This document shows positions 45,791 through 55,197 of a DNA stretch of 64,000 nucleotides, piece after piece. The stretch comes from Nostoc sp. UHCC 0870. GTDB lineage: Bacteria; Cyanobacteriota; Cyanobacteriia; Cyanobacteriales; Nostocaceae. Position 1 is the stretch's first letter; every line of letters begins with the position of its first letter. The stretch is taken from NCBI RefSeq assembly GCF_022063185.1, contig NZ_CP091913.1, positions 3,535,501 through 3,599,500 on the forward strand. Direction: 5' to 3'. The notes below the pieces were generated by a model. That model was not told where the DNA came from and ran no database searches. It saw nothing but the letters and a program-made list of their open reading frames with translations. The translations under genes were made by a program, and so were the position numbers.

Positions 45791-47125
45791 ATGACTGTTT
45801 CTCGCACAATTTGTTTGGGATTTTTGGCTGTCATCGCCGTAGGAACTATCTTACTAATGATGCCATTTTCTACCAGTGATGGTACATGGAATAATCCTGT
45901 GGTGGCATTATTTACATCAACATCCGCAGTTTGTGTTACTGGTTTAGCTGTAGTAGATACTGGTACTTATTTTTCCTTCTGGGGTCAGTTGTTTATTTTG
46001 ATGTTGGCTCAAATTGGTGGATTGGGCTACATGACAACTACAACTTTTCTGATTTTGCTGATTGGACGTAGGTTTGATTTACGCCAGAAAGTTGCTATTC
46101 AACAAGCTTTAGACCGTCCAGGGATGAGTGGTAGCACGCAAGTGATCCGCTCCATTATTGCCACAACGCTAATTTTTGAGATTACAGGAATAGTATTATT
46201 AATACCAACCTTTGTTGCTGATTATGGATGGAATCAAGGTGTTTGGTTAGCAATTTTTCATAGTATAAGTGCTTGGAATAATGCCGGATTTAGTTTGTTT
46301 CCAGATAGTTTGATAAAATACCAATCATCTTGGTTAGTAGTCTTCACAATTACCTTTTTAATTATCTTTGGAGGGATTGGCTATCAGGTAATTTTAGAAA
46401 TGTATATTTGGTTGCGCGATCGCCTGGTCAAGAAAAAGGCTACCTTAGTATTTTCTCTAGATTTTAAAGTTGCAACCAGTACAACATTAATACTTTTAGC
46501 TTTAGGGACAGTTGCATTTTTCTGTATAGAAGTGAGAAATCCCAACACCTTTGGCTTACAAGGTCTTAGCGGCCATTTATTATTAGCATGGTTTCAATCA
46601 GTTACAACTCGAACTGCTGGCTTTAACTCTATAGATATCGGTAAAATGACAACGGCAGGTCTATTTATTACTATTGCACTGATGTTTGTTGGTGCTAGTC
46701 CTAGTGGAACGGGAGGTGGTATTAAAACCACTACATTACGCGTATTAACTAGCTGCACTAAAGCAATTCTTCAAGGTAAAGAAGAAGTATTATTATATGA
46801 ACGTAAAATCGCAATTCCTTTAATCTTAAAAGCTGTTGGGGTTCTAGTTGGTTCTGTTGCCACAGTGATTTTGTCCACAATTATCATAGCTCTTACAGAC
46901 CCCAAATTAGAATTTATTCAAATTTTGTTTGAAGTAGTATCAGCATTTGCTACAGTAGGACTTTCTACTGGCATTACCAGCAGTGTTTCCCCAGCAGCCA
47001 AAATAATTTTAATTATCACAATGTATGTAGGTAGAGTTGGTGTTTTATTGCTGATGTCATCTCTATTAGGAGATCCCAAACCTACCAGAATTCACTATCC
47101 TGAAGAAAATTTACTCGTGGGGTAG
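45791..47125 (+). CDS. ktrB: Potassium uptake channel subunit KtrB
   Basis: 444-residue membrane protein of the Trk/Ktr/HKT family, from ATG 45791 (MTVSRTICLGFLAV); a TTG two codons upstream is less likely. It has four membrane-pore-membrane units. The first pore has TSTSAVCVTGLAVVDTGT; others are SAWNNAGFSLFP, TRTAGFNSIDIG and SAFATVGLSTGIT. It takes up K+ with Na+ dependence in cyanobacteria and needs a KtrA gating ring, encoded by the next gene. Confidence 0.94.
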   Translation: MTVSRTICLGFLAVIAVGTILLMMPFSTSDGTWNNPVVALFTSTSAVCVTGLAVVDTGTYFSFWGQLFILMLAQIGGLGYMTTTTFLILLIGRRFDLRQKVAIQQALDRPGMSGSTQVIRSIIATTLIFEITGIVLLIPTFVADYGWNQGVWLAIFHSISAWNNAGFSLFPDSLIKYQSSWLVVFTITFLIIFGGIGYQVILEMYIWLRDRLVKKKATLVFSLDFKVATSTTLILLALGTVAFFCIEVRNPNTFGLQGLSGHLLLAWFQSVTTRTAGFNSIDIGKMTTAGLFITIALMFVGASPSGTGGGIKTTTLRVLTSCTKAILQGKEEVLLYERKIAIPLILKAVGVLVGSVATVILSTIIIALTDPKLEFIQILFEVVSAFATVGLSTGITSSVSPAAKIILIITMYVGRVGVLLLMSSLLGDPKPTRIHYPEENLLVG

Positions 47126-47302
47126 TTAGGGAATAGGGACTTAGGGGAAAAAGACAAGGGGAGAAGGGAGACAAGAAAGAGAATCGCTCATGACTATTGA
47201 CTCCTGATAATATGTAAAAGAACAGGCAAAAAATAAAACTTTTTAATAAGTCAGTCTAAGGTTTTTGCCCTAAATACAGGGATTGATCATAAGGATTACA
47301 TT

Positions 47303-47998
47303 GTGAATCTTTCATCGTTAGGTTTTTTTCGTAGTTTACGTAGAGATAACCACCAATTTGCCATAATTGGTTTAGGTCGTTTTGGTCGTTCTGTTTGTTC
47401 AACACTGCATAAATTAGGCTACCAAGTGTTAGCAACAGATATTGATGAAAAACGCGTATCAGCAGCATTGACTGAAGATATAGTTGGTCATGCTTTACAA
47501 TTAGACTCTACTGAGCCGGCTGCGCTTAAAGAAGCAGGAATATATGAATTTGACACGGTAATTGTAGCTATTGGCAACTATGTTCAGGAAAGTATTATCA
47601 CAACTCTCAATGTGAAAGAATGTGGTGTACCTCACGTAGTAGCCAAGGCTTCTAGTGAAGTTCACTACAAGTTGTTAAAACGGGTAGGAGCTGATCATGT
47701 TGTCTTTCCTGAATATGAAGCAGGTTGTGCTTTAGCACGTACACTTACTAAACCATCTATATTAGATAGATTTGACCTTGACCCAGATAACAGTATTGTT
47801 GAAGTCATCGTACCTGATGAATTTCACGGTAAAACTGTTGCAGAACTCCAACTGCGTAACCGCTATGGGTTAAATTTGTTAGCTGTGAGTCATGATGGCA
47901 AATTTCAAATAAATCCCGATCCTTACAAGCGTTTAGAACGCGGTTCAGCAATGGTAGTGATTGGTTGTAATAAAGATATTAATCGCTTACCGATTTGA
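47303..47998 (+). CDS. ktrA: Potassium channel regulatory subunit KtrA (TrkA-N/C)
   Basis: Cytoplasmic RCK/KTN protein of 231 residues that gates KtrB on nucleotide binding. The Rossmann motif is FAIIGLGRFGRSVCSTL (about residues 18-34), DTVIVAIGNYVQESI follows, and a TrkA-C domain begins near 145 (DNSIVEVIVPDEFHGK). The start is GTG 47303. It is 177 bases after ktrB on the same strand. Confidence 0.94.
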   Translation: MNLSSLGFFRSLRRDNHQFAIIGLGRFGRSVCSTLHKLGYQVLATDIDEKRVSAALTEDIVGHALQLDSTEPAALKEAGIYEFDTVIVAIGNYVQESIITTLNVKECGVPHVVAKASSEVHYKLLKRVGADHVVFPEYEAGCALARTLTKPSILDRFDLDPDNSIVEVIVPDEFHGKTVAELQLRNRYGLNLLAVSHDGKFQINPDPYKRLERGSAMVVIGCNKDINRLPI

Positions 47999-48013
47999 AC
48001 ATGGAATTTCCCT

Positions 48014-48787
48014 TCAAGTCGCACTAACAATTCCTGACCACTGCACTTTTTTTTGTTGCTCACGTCGGTAGGAAAAGAAATGCTCTGGAGTTTGGTAAGT
48101 GCAATAAGGTGCGATCGCTATTTGCTCTACACTAATACCTAAATTTTCCATTTGCAAAGCATTGACTCGTCGCACATCTAGCCTTACTCTTCCTGCTTCA
48201 GGGTCAGCTAATAATGGTGAATTGGGTAGCTCATGTAATCCATGAACAATTTTGTGGGTGTCATCATATGGTATAATACTAGCTCCAATTTCTGCTGCTA
48301 CCTCCACAGAGACTTGGTAAACTTCGCCTGCAATAGCTGGCCCCATCGCAATCCGTAAGTCTGATAACTGACTACCTTGAGCTTGCATTCGGGCGATCGC
48401 TTCGGGGACAATTTTCTTAGCTGTACCCCGCCAACCTGCGTGTAATGCTGCCACCTGTCCAGTTTTCACATCGCCAATCAAAACAGGTGTACAATCGGCA
48501 CTTGCTACCCATATTGCTTGTAAGGGTACTTCACTCATTAAACCATCTGCCAAAGCTAGGGCATCTTCAACATCCAGGTTGTTCTCTATTTCCGTGGGGG
48601 TGAGAACTGTATTGCCATGTACCTGTTTCAAGCGATATGCTGATGCTTCTGGGTGCAGCATCTGCGTTAATTCCTGGGGCGATCGCGGCCAAAACTGCTG
48701 AGTAAAAAAGCCGTGTTGCCAATTTCCTAAGAGACTACAAGTTAGGTATGGTAGTCCCTCCCAATTATGCCAATCCCAAGTGTGCAT
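48014..48787 (-). CDS. pgeF: Peptidoglycan editing factor PgeF / multicopper-like polyphenol oxidase (YfiH)
   Basis: 257 residues of the DUF152/laccase-domain family. Metal ligands are in LKQVHGNTVLTP, VASADCTPVLIGD and AALHAGWRGTAK, and FFSYRREQ closes the domain. Enterobacterial members remove miscoupled serine from peptidoglycan precursors; others act on purine nucleosides. Which reaction this one catalyses is unknown. It is divergent from birA, with a 68-base gap. Confidence 0.9.
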   Translation of the reverse strand: MHTWDWHNWEGLPYLTCSLLGNWQHGFFTQQFWPRSPQELTQMLHPEASAYRLKQVHGNTVLTPTEIENNLDVEDALALADGLMSEVPLQAIWVASADCTPVLIGDVKTGQVAALHAGWRGTAKKIVPEAIARMQAQGSQLSDLRIAMGPAIAGEVYQVSVEVAAEIGASIIPYDDTHKIVHGLHELPNSPLLADPEAGRVRLDVRRVNALQMENLGISVEQIAIAPYCTYQTPEHFFSYRREQQKKVQWSGIVSAT

Positions 48788-48855
48788 CTTGAACCAAACC
48801 TAAACAGAAACTTATCCGCCAATCAATGCTAACTTGAACAACGGAATTTCGGTTA

Positions 48856-49746
48856 ATGGCTGTGGAACTTGATCAGCAAAAATTATTAGCCGCCCTCACC
48901 GCAGGGCGTGAGTATGATTATTTACCGTTTTCGCTACACATTTTTGATAGTGTTGCTTCCACTAACCGCACCCTATGGGAATTAATCACCCAAGGGGCAG
49001 GGGTAGGGAATGTAGTGGTTGCCACACAGCAAACAGCAGGTAGGGGACAATGGGGACGACAGTGGACTTCCCCAACAGGAGGACTATATCTTTCTGTGGC
49101 GATCGCGCCTAATTTAGCAGCTAACGCTAGCTACCAACTGACTTTAGCTACTGCTTGGGGCATTGCTGATCAGTTGCGTCGATGTGGTATTAGTGTAGGG
49201 ATTAAATGGCCGAATGATTTAGTATTAGATGGTCGTAAATTAGGCGGCATTTTGACAGAAACCAAAGTTAACCAAGGCAAAATCACACAAGCCGTGATTG
49301 GCGTTGGCATTAACTGGTCAAATCCAGTGCCGGAGACAGGGATTAATTTACAGTCATGGCAACAGAGCAGGGGGGCAGGGGGGCAGGGGGGCAGGGAGCA
49401 GGGGGAGAATACTCATACAAATTCTGTCTCCCAGCCCCCAATCCCCAGTCCCCAATCCCCAATCCCTTGTCTAGAAATCCTCACCTGTAAGGTTTTACTG
49501 GGAATAGAATCCGGTATGGCTTGCCTTTTGGAAGAAGGAGTAAGCATACTATTGTCTCGCTATGTAGAATTTTTGGTGAACATGGGCGATCGCGTTTACG
49601 TCAATGATCTACCAGGCAATGTTGTCGGCGTAACACCTCAAGGGAACTTACGAGTATCCTTAGAGAGAGATTGCATAACTGATATGAAAACACCAGAAAT
49701 TTCTTTAGAACCCGGTAAAATTAGTTTGGGTTATCGTAAGTCTTGA
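48856..49746 (+). CDS. birA: Biotin-[acetyl-CoA-carboxylase] ligase BirA with repeat insertion
   Basis: Attaches biotin to the carboxyl carrier protein. 296 residues, no DNA-binding N-terminal domain. Catalytic motifs are STNRTLWEL, the biotin/AMP loop TQQTAGRGQWGRQWTSP (about residues 58-74), and KWPNDLVLDGRKLGGIL. The C-terminal SH3-like part ends MGDRVYVNDLPGNVVGVT. Residues about 171-204 (from SRGAGGQGG through SQPPIPSPQSPI) come from in-frame heptamer repeats and split the enzyme between its catalytic core and C-terminal part. Confidence 0.92.
   Translation: MAVELDQQKLLAALTAGREYDYLPFSLHIFDSVASTNRTLWELITQGAGVGNVVVATQQTAGRGQWGRQWTSPTGGLYLSVAIAPNLAANASYQLTLATAWGIADQLRRCGISVGIKWPNDLVLDGRKLGGILTETKVNQGKITQAVIGVGINWSNPVPETGINLQSWQQSRGAGGQGGREQGENTHTNSVSQPPIPSPQSPIPCLEILTCKVLLGIESGMACLLEEGVSILLSRYVEFLVNMGDRVYVNDLPGNVVGVTPQGNLRVSLERDCITDMKTPEISLEPGKISLGYRKS
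49366..49469. repeat. GGGGGCA and CCCCAAT heptamers inside birA
   Basis: Three or four GGGGGCA units followed by a spacer and about four CCCCAAT/CCCCAGT units, all within the birA reading frame without a stop. The insert is 34 codons or so. Confidence 0.88.
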
Positions 49747-49847
49747 GGTTCATATTAGGTTTGTTCACAATGAAAGCTCTTTGGGCAAGACAAACCACTA
49801 GCATCATCTCTTTAGGCAAATAAGACACAACTCAACTGAGAGAAAAA

Positions 49848-51419
49848 ATGACGCAGCGCAATCACTCTGCCCATAATCCGAAAAAACACCTAGCCCATAC
49901 TCTACCAGCACAAAGTCTGTGTTGGTTAAGTAGCGTTAGCCTCCTAAGTGGCGGTATGGTGTTTGCTCAAACGGAAAAATCAATAGATAACATCGTTCCT
50001 ACTATTGAAAATTCCCAACCGACAGCAACAACGAATTTCGTGAAAAAAGATGTTGTTGTACCAACAGCATCTCAACCCCAGCCAAAATTATCTGAACGGC
50101 AAACCCAACTCAGACAAAGACTACGTAAACCAGAAGTTTCTCAATCACCAAAACCAGTCAGACAATCTAAACCCAAAGTTGAGATTGAGCCGACTGAGCC
50201 AGTTTTTAGTGTGAAAAAGTCACAACCGCAAGTAGAAACTTCCCAAGTTGCACCAGAGCAAGACTCAAAGGTTAAACCAAAACTAGAAGTAACTACCCCA
50301 AAACTTTCCGTACCTGATAAGAAACCAGCAGTTGCTCAACCATCATTAACTAATAAAAAACCAGTAGTTGCCCAGCCATCTAACGAATCAGATAAGAATC
50401 AAAGCATTACAGTTCGGCAACCCAAGCGGGATTATAACAACGCCTATATTGACCCCCAAGATTACAACCCTAATACTGCGGGTACTTATCAAGCACCAAA
50501 TTCTGTAATTCTCACAGAACGTTCTAGTGGTTGTCGCACCATTTTGTCTTCTGGACAAGGGGTAGCTAGCGCGTGCGCTCAAACACCATCTGTAGCTAAT
50601 TCCAGTGGTAAATCATCCCCCACATGGCTGAGAAGAAGTCAAAATGCTCAGTTAGCTACGACATCACCAGTCCGTTCCCTCGCTAATGCGAACAGCCAAA
50701 GCAGATGGCGTGGTTCACAAGTGAGTTCTGGTAGCGTCAATAAAGGGGCTTTTCAATCTAACCGATTTATTCCCAACCCCAGCGAATTCGCCACCACTAG
50801 AGTTAGTGCCACCCCCATTGCACCCAGTGGTGGTACACTAACCCCACCAATGGCAGAAGGGAACATCGCCCCTCGCGTTAGTACCGTAGCTTATGACATT
50901 CCATTGGCATCAGTATTGCCAAAAATTCCCTACACAGGTACATTAGCCTACCGTGGCGGTAGTGGTATGGTGTATCCCCTTGCCGTAGCATCGCCCATTA
51001 CATCTTTATTTGGCTGGCGAATTCACCCCATCACAGGCGATCGCCGTTTCCATGCTGGTACTGATTTAGGTGCGCCTCTAGGTACACCCATTTTAGCAAC
51101 CGGGAAAGGTCAAGTAGCAACTGCTGATTGGGTGGGTGGTTACGGTTTAACTGTCATCCTCAACCACAGTTCTGCTCAACAAACCCTCTACGGTCATATG
51201 TCAGAAATCTTGGTTCAACCAGGACAATGGGTAGAAGCAGGAACTGTAATTGGGCGAGTAGGTAGCACTGGTAACTCCACAGGCCCCCACCTCCACTTTG
51301 AAGTCCGTCACCTCACACAGAACGGATGGGTGGCTGTTGACCCCGGTGTACAATTACAGGTTGCCCTCAGCCAGTTATTGCAAGGCGTACAAACAGCGCA
51401 GGCGTTGAAGAGGGAGTAG
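49848..51419 (+). CDS. M23 family metalloendopeptidase (cell-wall hydrolase)
   Basis: 523 residues. A hydrophobic segment near 27-45 (PAQSLCWLSSVSLLSGGMVF) serves as signal or anchor. Residues 50-380 are low-complexity, rich in Pro, Gln, Ser and Lys. The peptidase domain (about 380-505) has SLFGWRIHPITGDRRFHAGTD (metal His and Asp near 401-405) and GPHLHFEVR (about 480-488). It cleaves peptide cross-links in peptidoglycan. The octamer array begins 12 bases after the stop. Confidence 0.92.
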   Translation: MTQRNHSAHNPKKHLAHTLPAQSLCWLSSVSLLSGGMVFAQTEKSIDNIVPTIENSQPTATTNFVKKDVVVPTASQPQPKLSERQTQLRQRLRKPEVSQSPKPVRQSKPKVEIEPTEPVFSVKKSQPQVETSQVAPEQDSKVKPKLEVTTPKLSVPDKKPAVAQPSLTNKKPVVAQPSNESDKNQSITVRQPKRDYNNAYIDPQDYNPNTAGTYQAPNSVILTERSSGCRTILSSGQGVASACAQTPSVANSSGKSSPTWLRRSQNAQLATTSPVRSLANANSQSRWRGSQVSSGSVNKGAFQSNRFIPNPSEFATTRVSATPIAPSGGTLTPPMAEGNIAPRVSTVAYDIPLASVLPKIPYTGTLAYRGGSGMVYPLAVASPITSLFGWRIHPITGDRRFHAGTDLGAPLGTPILATGKGQVATADWVGGYGLTVILNHSSAQQTLYGHMSEILVQPGQWVEAGTVIGRVGSTGNSTGPHLHFEVRHLTQNGWVAVDPGVQLQVALSQLLQGVQTAQALKRE

Positions 51420-51430
51420 GAAATTAGGGG

Positions 51431-51510
51431 TGTAGGGGTGTAGGGGTGTAGGGGTGTAGGGGTGTAGGGGTGTAGGGGTGTAGGGGTGTAGGGGTGTAGG
51501 GGTGTAGGGG
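51431..51510. repeat. Ten TGTAGGGG octamers
   Basis: Exactly ten tandem copies of the eight-base unit TGTAGGGG, followed by CCCTAAT/CCCCAAT heptamers to about 51560. It lies between the convergent M23 peptidase and riboflavin synthase genes. Confidence 0.95.
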
Positions 51511-51563
51511 AGACAAGGTAGATTATGCCCAATCCCTAATCCCTAATCCCCAATCCCCAACCC

Positions 51564-52241
51564 CTATAAATACCCGTGTTCTGCTAAGAATGCGGGTGTA
51601 ACTTCACTGAAACTGGAATCATCTAAATATGTGAGAGATTTTTTGCCAGGGTGAAGGAACTTTTCCACGTATTTGCCAAGAATATCACCTTCTAAATTTA
51701 CCAAACTGCCAGAAACGAGATAGCGGAGATTGGTGTCAGCGTAGGTGAGAGGAATAACCGCTACGGTAAACTGAGATAATTCGGGATTGTAAGCAGCTAC
51801 TGTCAGACTAATGCCATTGACAGTGATACTACCCTTAGGGACAATGTAACGAGCGATCGCTTCGGATGCAGTGAAAGTCATTTCCCAAGAACTGGCAGTC
51901 TGTTGAGCATCTAGCAAGCTGCCTACACCGTCTACGTGACCCATGACAAAATGACCGCCAACTTTACCGCCAACGCGAAGTGAAGTTTCTAGGTTAACGT
52001 ACCTTTGTTGTGTCTGCTCATAGCCTAGAGTTGTCCGGCGCAAAGTTTCCGGGGAAGCTGAGGCGATAAATCCATCAAGCAAAATTTCTTCTACTGTTAG
52101 GCAAACACCGTCTACCGCAACACTGTCACCGTAAGCTAGATCATCCATAATTAAGGATGACTGACTCACACAAGTAATTTGCCATGAATCACCCTCTAAG
52201 GGTTTGATTGTTCCTAATGCTTGAATTAATCCTGTAAACAC
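51564..52241 (-). CDS. ribE: Riboflavin synthase alpha subunit
   Basis: Dismutates two 6,7-dimethyl-8-ribityllumazine molecules to riboflavin. 225 residues with two lumazine-binding repeats: MFTGLIQALGTI, DGVCLTVEE and ASPETLRRTTLG in the first; GHFVMGHVDGVG and GSITVNGISLTV in the second. The extra 20-residue C-terminal tail (YLDDSSFSEVTPAFLAEHGYL region) is specific. It is convergent with the M23 gene. Confidence 0.95.
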   Translation of the reverse strand: MFTGLIQALGTIKPLEGDSWQITCVSQSSLIMDDLAYGDSVAVDGVCLTVEEILLDGFIASASPETLRRTTLGYEQTQQRYVNLETSLRVGGKVGGHFVMGHVDGVGSLLDAQQTASSWEMTFTASEAIARYIVPKGSITVNGISLTVAAYNPELSQFTVAVIPLTYADTNLRYLVSGSLVNLEGDILGKYVEKFLHPGKKSLTYLDDSSFSEVTPAFLAEHGYL

Positions 52242-52579
52242 GGTTCTTTTGCAAAACTATCTCTATTTATTACTTAATTTTGCCGAAAATCCACTGGTAA
52301 TTCTCACAATAATGTCGAAAATTCTGAGTATATTTTCTGACTGTCTTTATTATAAGTTAATTAACACAATGGCATCCTTCACAAGTCATACTTGGTTAAG
52401 AAGGTTATTGTCTACAAAGACCCATTTAATTTACTCTGGTGTTCACAACCAGTTCGGAGTTTAATAGAGGCAATTATAGAAAACGATGCCTATGTTTATT
52501 CTTGATCTTAGTTACCCGCTTCAGGGTATTATTTATCACTTAACAATTAAGCACTTAAAGGATTGTAGAGGGTTAGCCA
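52242..52579. other. Divergent intergenic region between ribE and the nuclease gene
   Basis: About 340 bases. A 71-codon frame within it has no recognisable domain and is left out. No array or RNA was recognised. It presumably contains both promoters. Confidence 0.45.
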
Positions 52580-53077
52580 ATGATTGAAATGAGAGTCGCT
52601 GGCATAGCATTAGATGCCATAACCCGTAGTCCGATAGTCTTGTTGAAAGATGCCTCAGATCGGCGGGCGTTGCCAATTTATATTGGTCAAGAACAGGCTA
52701 GGGCAATTATGGGCGCATTGGAGAATCAAAAGCCTCCTCGACCCTTAACCCATGACCTAATTGTCAATATTCTCGAAACCTGGAGTATGACTCTAGAAAA
52801 AGTGATTATTCATTCTTTGCAGAAGGATACATTTTATGCAGCGTTAATTGTGCAACAAGGCGAAGTCAAAAAAGAAATTGATGCGCGTCCTAGCGATGCG
52901 ATCGCAGTGGCGTTGCGGACAAATACTCCAATTTGGGTCATGGAAGAAGTCATTGCTGATGCTTCTATTCCTGTTGATCGTGATGCTGATGAAGCAGAAC
53001 AACAAGCCTTCCGAGAATTTATTTCTAACCTTCGTCCTGAAGATTTAATTAAACGATTTGGTAATGACGAAAGTTAA
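52580..53077 (+). CDS. Bifunctional nuclease family protein (DUF151)
   Basis: 165 residues of the BFN/DUF151 family, reported in some organisms to have DNase and RNase activity. Characteristic sequence is VLLKDASDRRALPIYIGQEQA (about residues 20-40), RPLTHDLIVNILETWSM and EIDARPSDAIAVALRTNTPIW. A UVR-like C-terminal tail is absent. The start ATG at 52580 is supported by MIEMRVAGIALD, the usual beginning. Confidence 0.9.
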   Translation: MIEMRVAGIALDAITRSPIVLLKDASDRRALPIYIGQEQARAIMGALENQKPPRPLTHDLIVNILETWSMTLEKVIIHSLQKDTFYAALIVQQGEVKKEIDARPSDAIAVALRTNTPIWVMEEVIADASIPVDRDADEAEQQAFREFISNLRPEDLIKRFGNDES

Positions 53078-53084
53078 ATCAGTG

Positions 53085-53190
53085 ATGAGTGATGAGTGCT
53101 GTTAGCGGTAGCGGTAGCGGGGCGTTTAGCCCGTGCTGAGTGATGAGTGCTGAGTGCTGTTAGCGGCGCGTGAGCAGCGTGCTAAATAGC
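53085..53190. repeat. Dispersed GCTGTTAGCGGTAGCG-type repeat with GAGTGCT units
   Basis: Two blocks GAGTGCTGTTAGCGG flank GGGGCGTTTAGCCCGTGCTG and GTGATGAGTGCTGA units. Related blocks are at 17440-17545 and, inverted, at 60757-60900. Confidence 0.75.
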
Positions 53191-53279
53191 TACAAGTACA
53201 AACCTGAACTCCAAACAAAATCTAATTTCCTAATTACGAATTACCAAAACTCAGCACTTTCAACTGAGAACTTAACTTT

Positions 53280-54410
53280 ATGCACTACCGACGCTTTGGG
53301 AAAACAAATCTCTATTTATCGGTTTTTTCTCTAGGTACAATGCGCTATCTTGCTGATGTTGAAACCGCACAGCAAACCATAGCCAAAGCCTTAGAAATGG
53401 GAATTAATCATATAGAAACAGCCAGAGGTTACGGTAAAAGTGAGGAGTATCTGGGTGCAGCGATCGCTCTTGGATTATCAGTAACCCGTTCCAAAGTGTA
53501 TATTACTACCAAAATTCCACCTACTGCTGATGCTGATAGTATGCGGCGGTGCATTGATGAATCCTTAACTAGATTGAACTTAGATTATCTAGATTGCTTA
53601 GGAATTCATGGCTTAAATACTTGGGAACATCTGGAGTTGGTGCAGGCCAAAGGTGGCTGTATGACAGCTGTAGCAGAGGCGATCGCTGACGGTAGAGTTA
53701 GACACGTTGGCTTTTCCACCCACGGATCATTAGAAGTAATTCAAGCCGCCATAAATACAGATTTATTTGAATTTGTCAATCTGCATTATTACTATTTTTT
53801 TCAAAGAAACGCGCCAGCGATTCAGTTAGCAACTGAGAAGGACATGGGCGTTTTTATTATTTCTCCAGCCGACAAGGGAGGAAGGCTATACACACCACCC
53901 CAAACCCTCAAAGATTTGTGTCAGCCGTTTTCACCTTTAGAATTAAACTATCGGTTTTTATTAAGTGACAACCGCATAACTACCCTGAGTATAGGGCCAG
54001 CTAACCCAGAAGAATTAATTGAACCTTTACAAGTTGCTGATAGTAATGGTGAGCTAACATCAGCCGAAAATTTGATTTTACAAAATTTAGAAAATCATCA
54101 AAACCAAATTTTAGAAACTGAAAAATGTAGCCAATGCTATGCTTGTTTACCCTGTCCAGAAAAGATTAACATTCCCGAAGTTTTGCGGCTACGCAATCTA
54201 GCAGTAGCCTATGACATGACAGATTACGGGCAATATCGTTATGGTATGTTTGAAAACGCTGGTCATTGGTTTCCAGGAATGAAAGCCAACCGTTGTATAG
54301 AATGCGGTGATTGTTTACCTCGGTGTCCAAAAAACCTAGATATTCCTGCTTTATTAGCAGATACGCATGATCGACTTAAAGGAAAATCTGGTAGAAGACT
54401 TTGGGGATAA
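53280..54410 (+). CDS. Aldo/keto reductase with C-terminal 4Fe-4S domain
   Basis: 376 residues. Residues 1-260 are an aldo/keto-reductase barrel with GMRYL-like start, HIETARGYGKSEEYLG (catalytic Tyr in the GY position), and VGFSTHGSLEVIQ. The C-terminus carries two cysteine clusters: CSQCYACLPCPEKINIP (about 282-298) and CIECGDCLPRCPKNLDIP (about 338-355), expected to bind 4Fe-4S clusters. This architecture is common in anaerobes and cyanobacteria; the substrate is unknown. Confidence 0.92.
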   Translation: MHYRRFGKTNLYLSVFSLGTMRYLADVETAQQTIAKALEMGINHIETARGYGKSEEYLGAAIALGLSVTRSKVYITTKIPPTADADSMRRCIDESLTRLNLDYLDCLGIHGLNTWEHLELVQAKGGCMTAVAEAIADGRVRHVGFSTHGSLEVIQAAINTDLFEFVNLHYYYFFQRNAPAIQLATEKDMGVFIISPADKGGRLYTPPQTLKDLCQPFSPLELNYRFLLSDNRITTLSIGPANPEELIEPLQVADSNGELTSAENLILQNLENHQNQILETEKCSQCYACLPCPEKINIPEVLRLRNLAVAYDMTDYGQYRYGMFENAGHWFPGMKANRCIECGDCLPRCPKNLDIPALLADTHDRLKGKSGRRLWG

Positions 54411-54509
54411 TTCGTAATGGACTAACGTCCCGCTCCGCTAACGTAATTTAGAATATAGAGCAGTAGCATATCTTGCCTTCTCTTGAGGCTGTCGCTACCT
54501 AATAAAACT

Positions 54510-55127
54510 ATGCAAATAACGCAACAGCGATATTACACCCCAGAGGAATATTTAGCACTAGAAGAAGCGGCTGAATACAAAAGTGAATATATTGACGGGC
54601 AAATAATTCCAATGGCAGGTGGAACAGTAAATTATAATCAAATAGCACTTAACTTAAGCACTGAGTTGAATTTTGCTTTCAAAAAGCAAAACTATCACGT
54701 TTATATGGGTGATGTTCGGTTATGGATACCTCAAAGGCGTATTTACACATACCCAGATGTCATGATTGTGGCGGATGACCCGGAATTTTTCAATAACCGC
54801 ACAGATATGATTCTCAACCCACAGGTAATAGTTGAAGTTTTATCTGAGTCTACCAAAGGTTATGAGCGCGAATATAAGTTTCAGATTTATCGGACAATTT
54901 CTACCTTCCAAGAATATTTATTAATTGATCAAACCAGAATCTACATAGAACATTTTTCTAAAACTGGTAAAAAGCAATGGAATTTACGCGAGTACGATGC
55001 AGAAGATGAAAAAATATCTTTGGTTAATATCCCCTTTGAAATTTTCTTACAGGATTTATATAACAAGGTAAAGTTTGAACTTGTGGAATCGGAGGGAGTG
55101 AGAACTGAAAGTGTTGATGTGGAGTGA
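54510..55127 (+). CDS. Uma2 family (DUF820) endonuclease-like protein
   Basis: 205 residues from ATG 54510 (MQITQQRYYTPEEYLALEE); a TTG start nine codons upstream is less likely. The PD-(D/E)xK-like core is seen in EYIDGQIIPMAGG, YPDVMIVADDPEF, NPQVIVEVLSEST and EYLLIDQ. Uma2 proteins are strongly expanded in filamentous cyanobacteria, with no known substrate. It is a single gene between the iron-sulfur reductase and rsmG. Confidence 0.9.
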   Translation: MQITQQRYYTPEEYLALEEAAEYKSEYIDGQIIPMAGGTVNYNQIALNLSTELNFAFKKQNYHVYMGDVRLWIPQRRIYTYPDVMIVADDPEFFNNRTDMILNPQVIVEVLSESTKGYEREYKFQIYRTISTFQEYLLIDQTRIYIEHFSKTGKKQWNLREYDAEDEKISLVNIPFEIFLQDLYNKVKFELVESEGVRTESVDVE

Positions 55128-55197
55128 GGAGTGCAATAGTCTGCGCCCAAAGGTCAGTCATCGCTGATTATTTGGACAATATTTTCTGTTAAATCTG

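Noticed and set aside
51308..51532. Protein of repeated TPTPLHPY units on the minus strand
   Set aside because: It is merely the octamer array read in an open frame, opposite the end of the M23 gene.
52249..52464. 71-codon frame between ribE and the nuclease gene
   Set aside because: No similarity recognised and it overlaps the expected promoter region.
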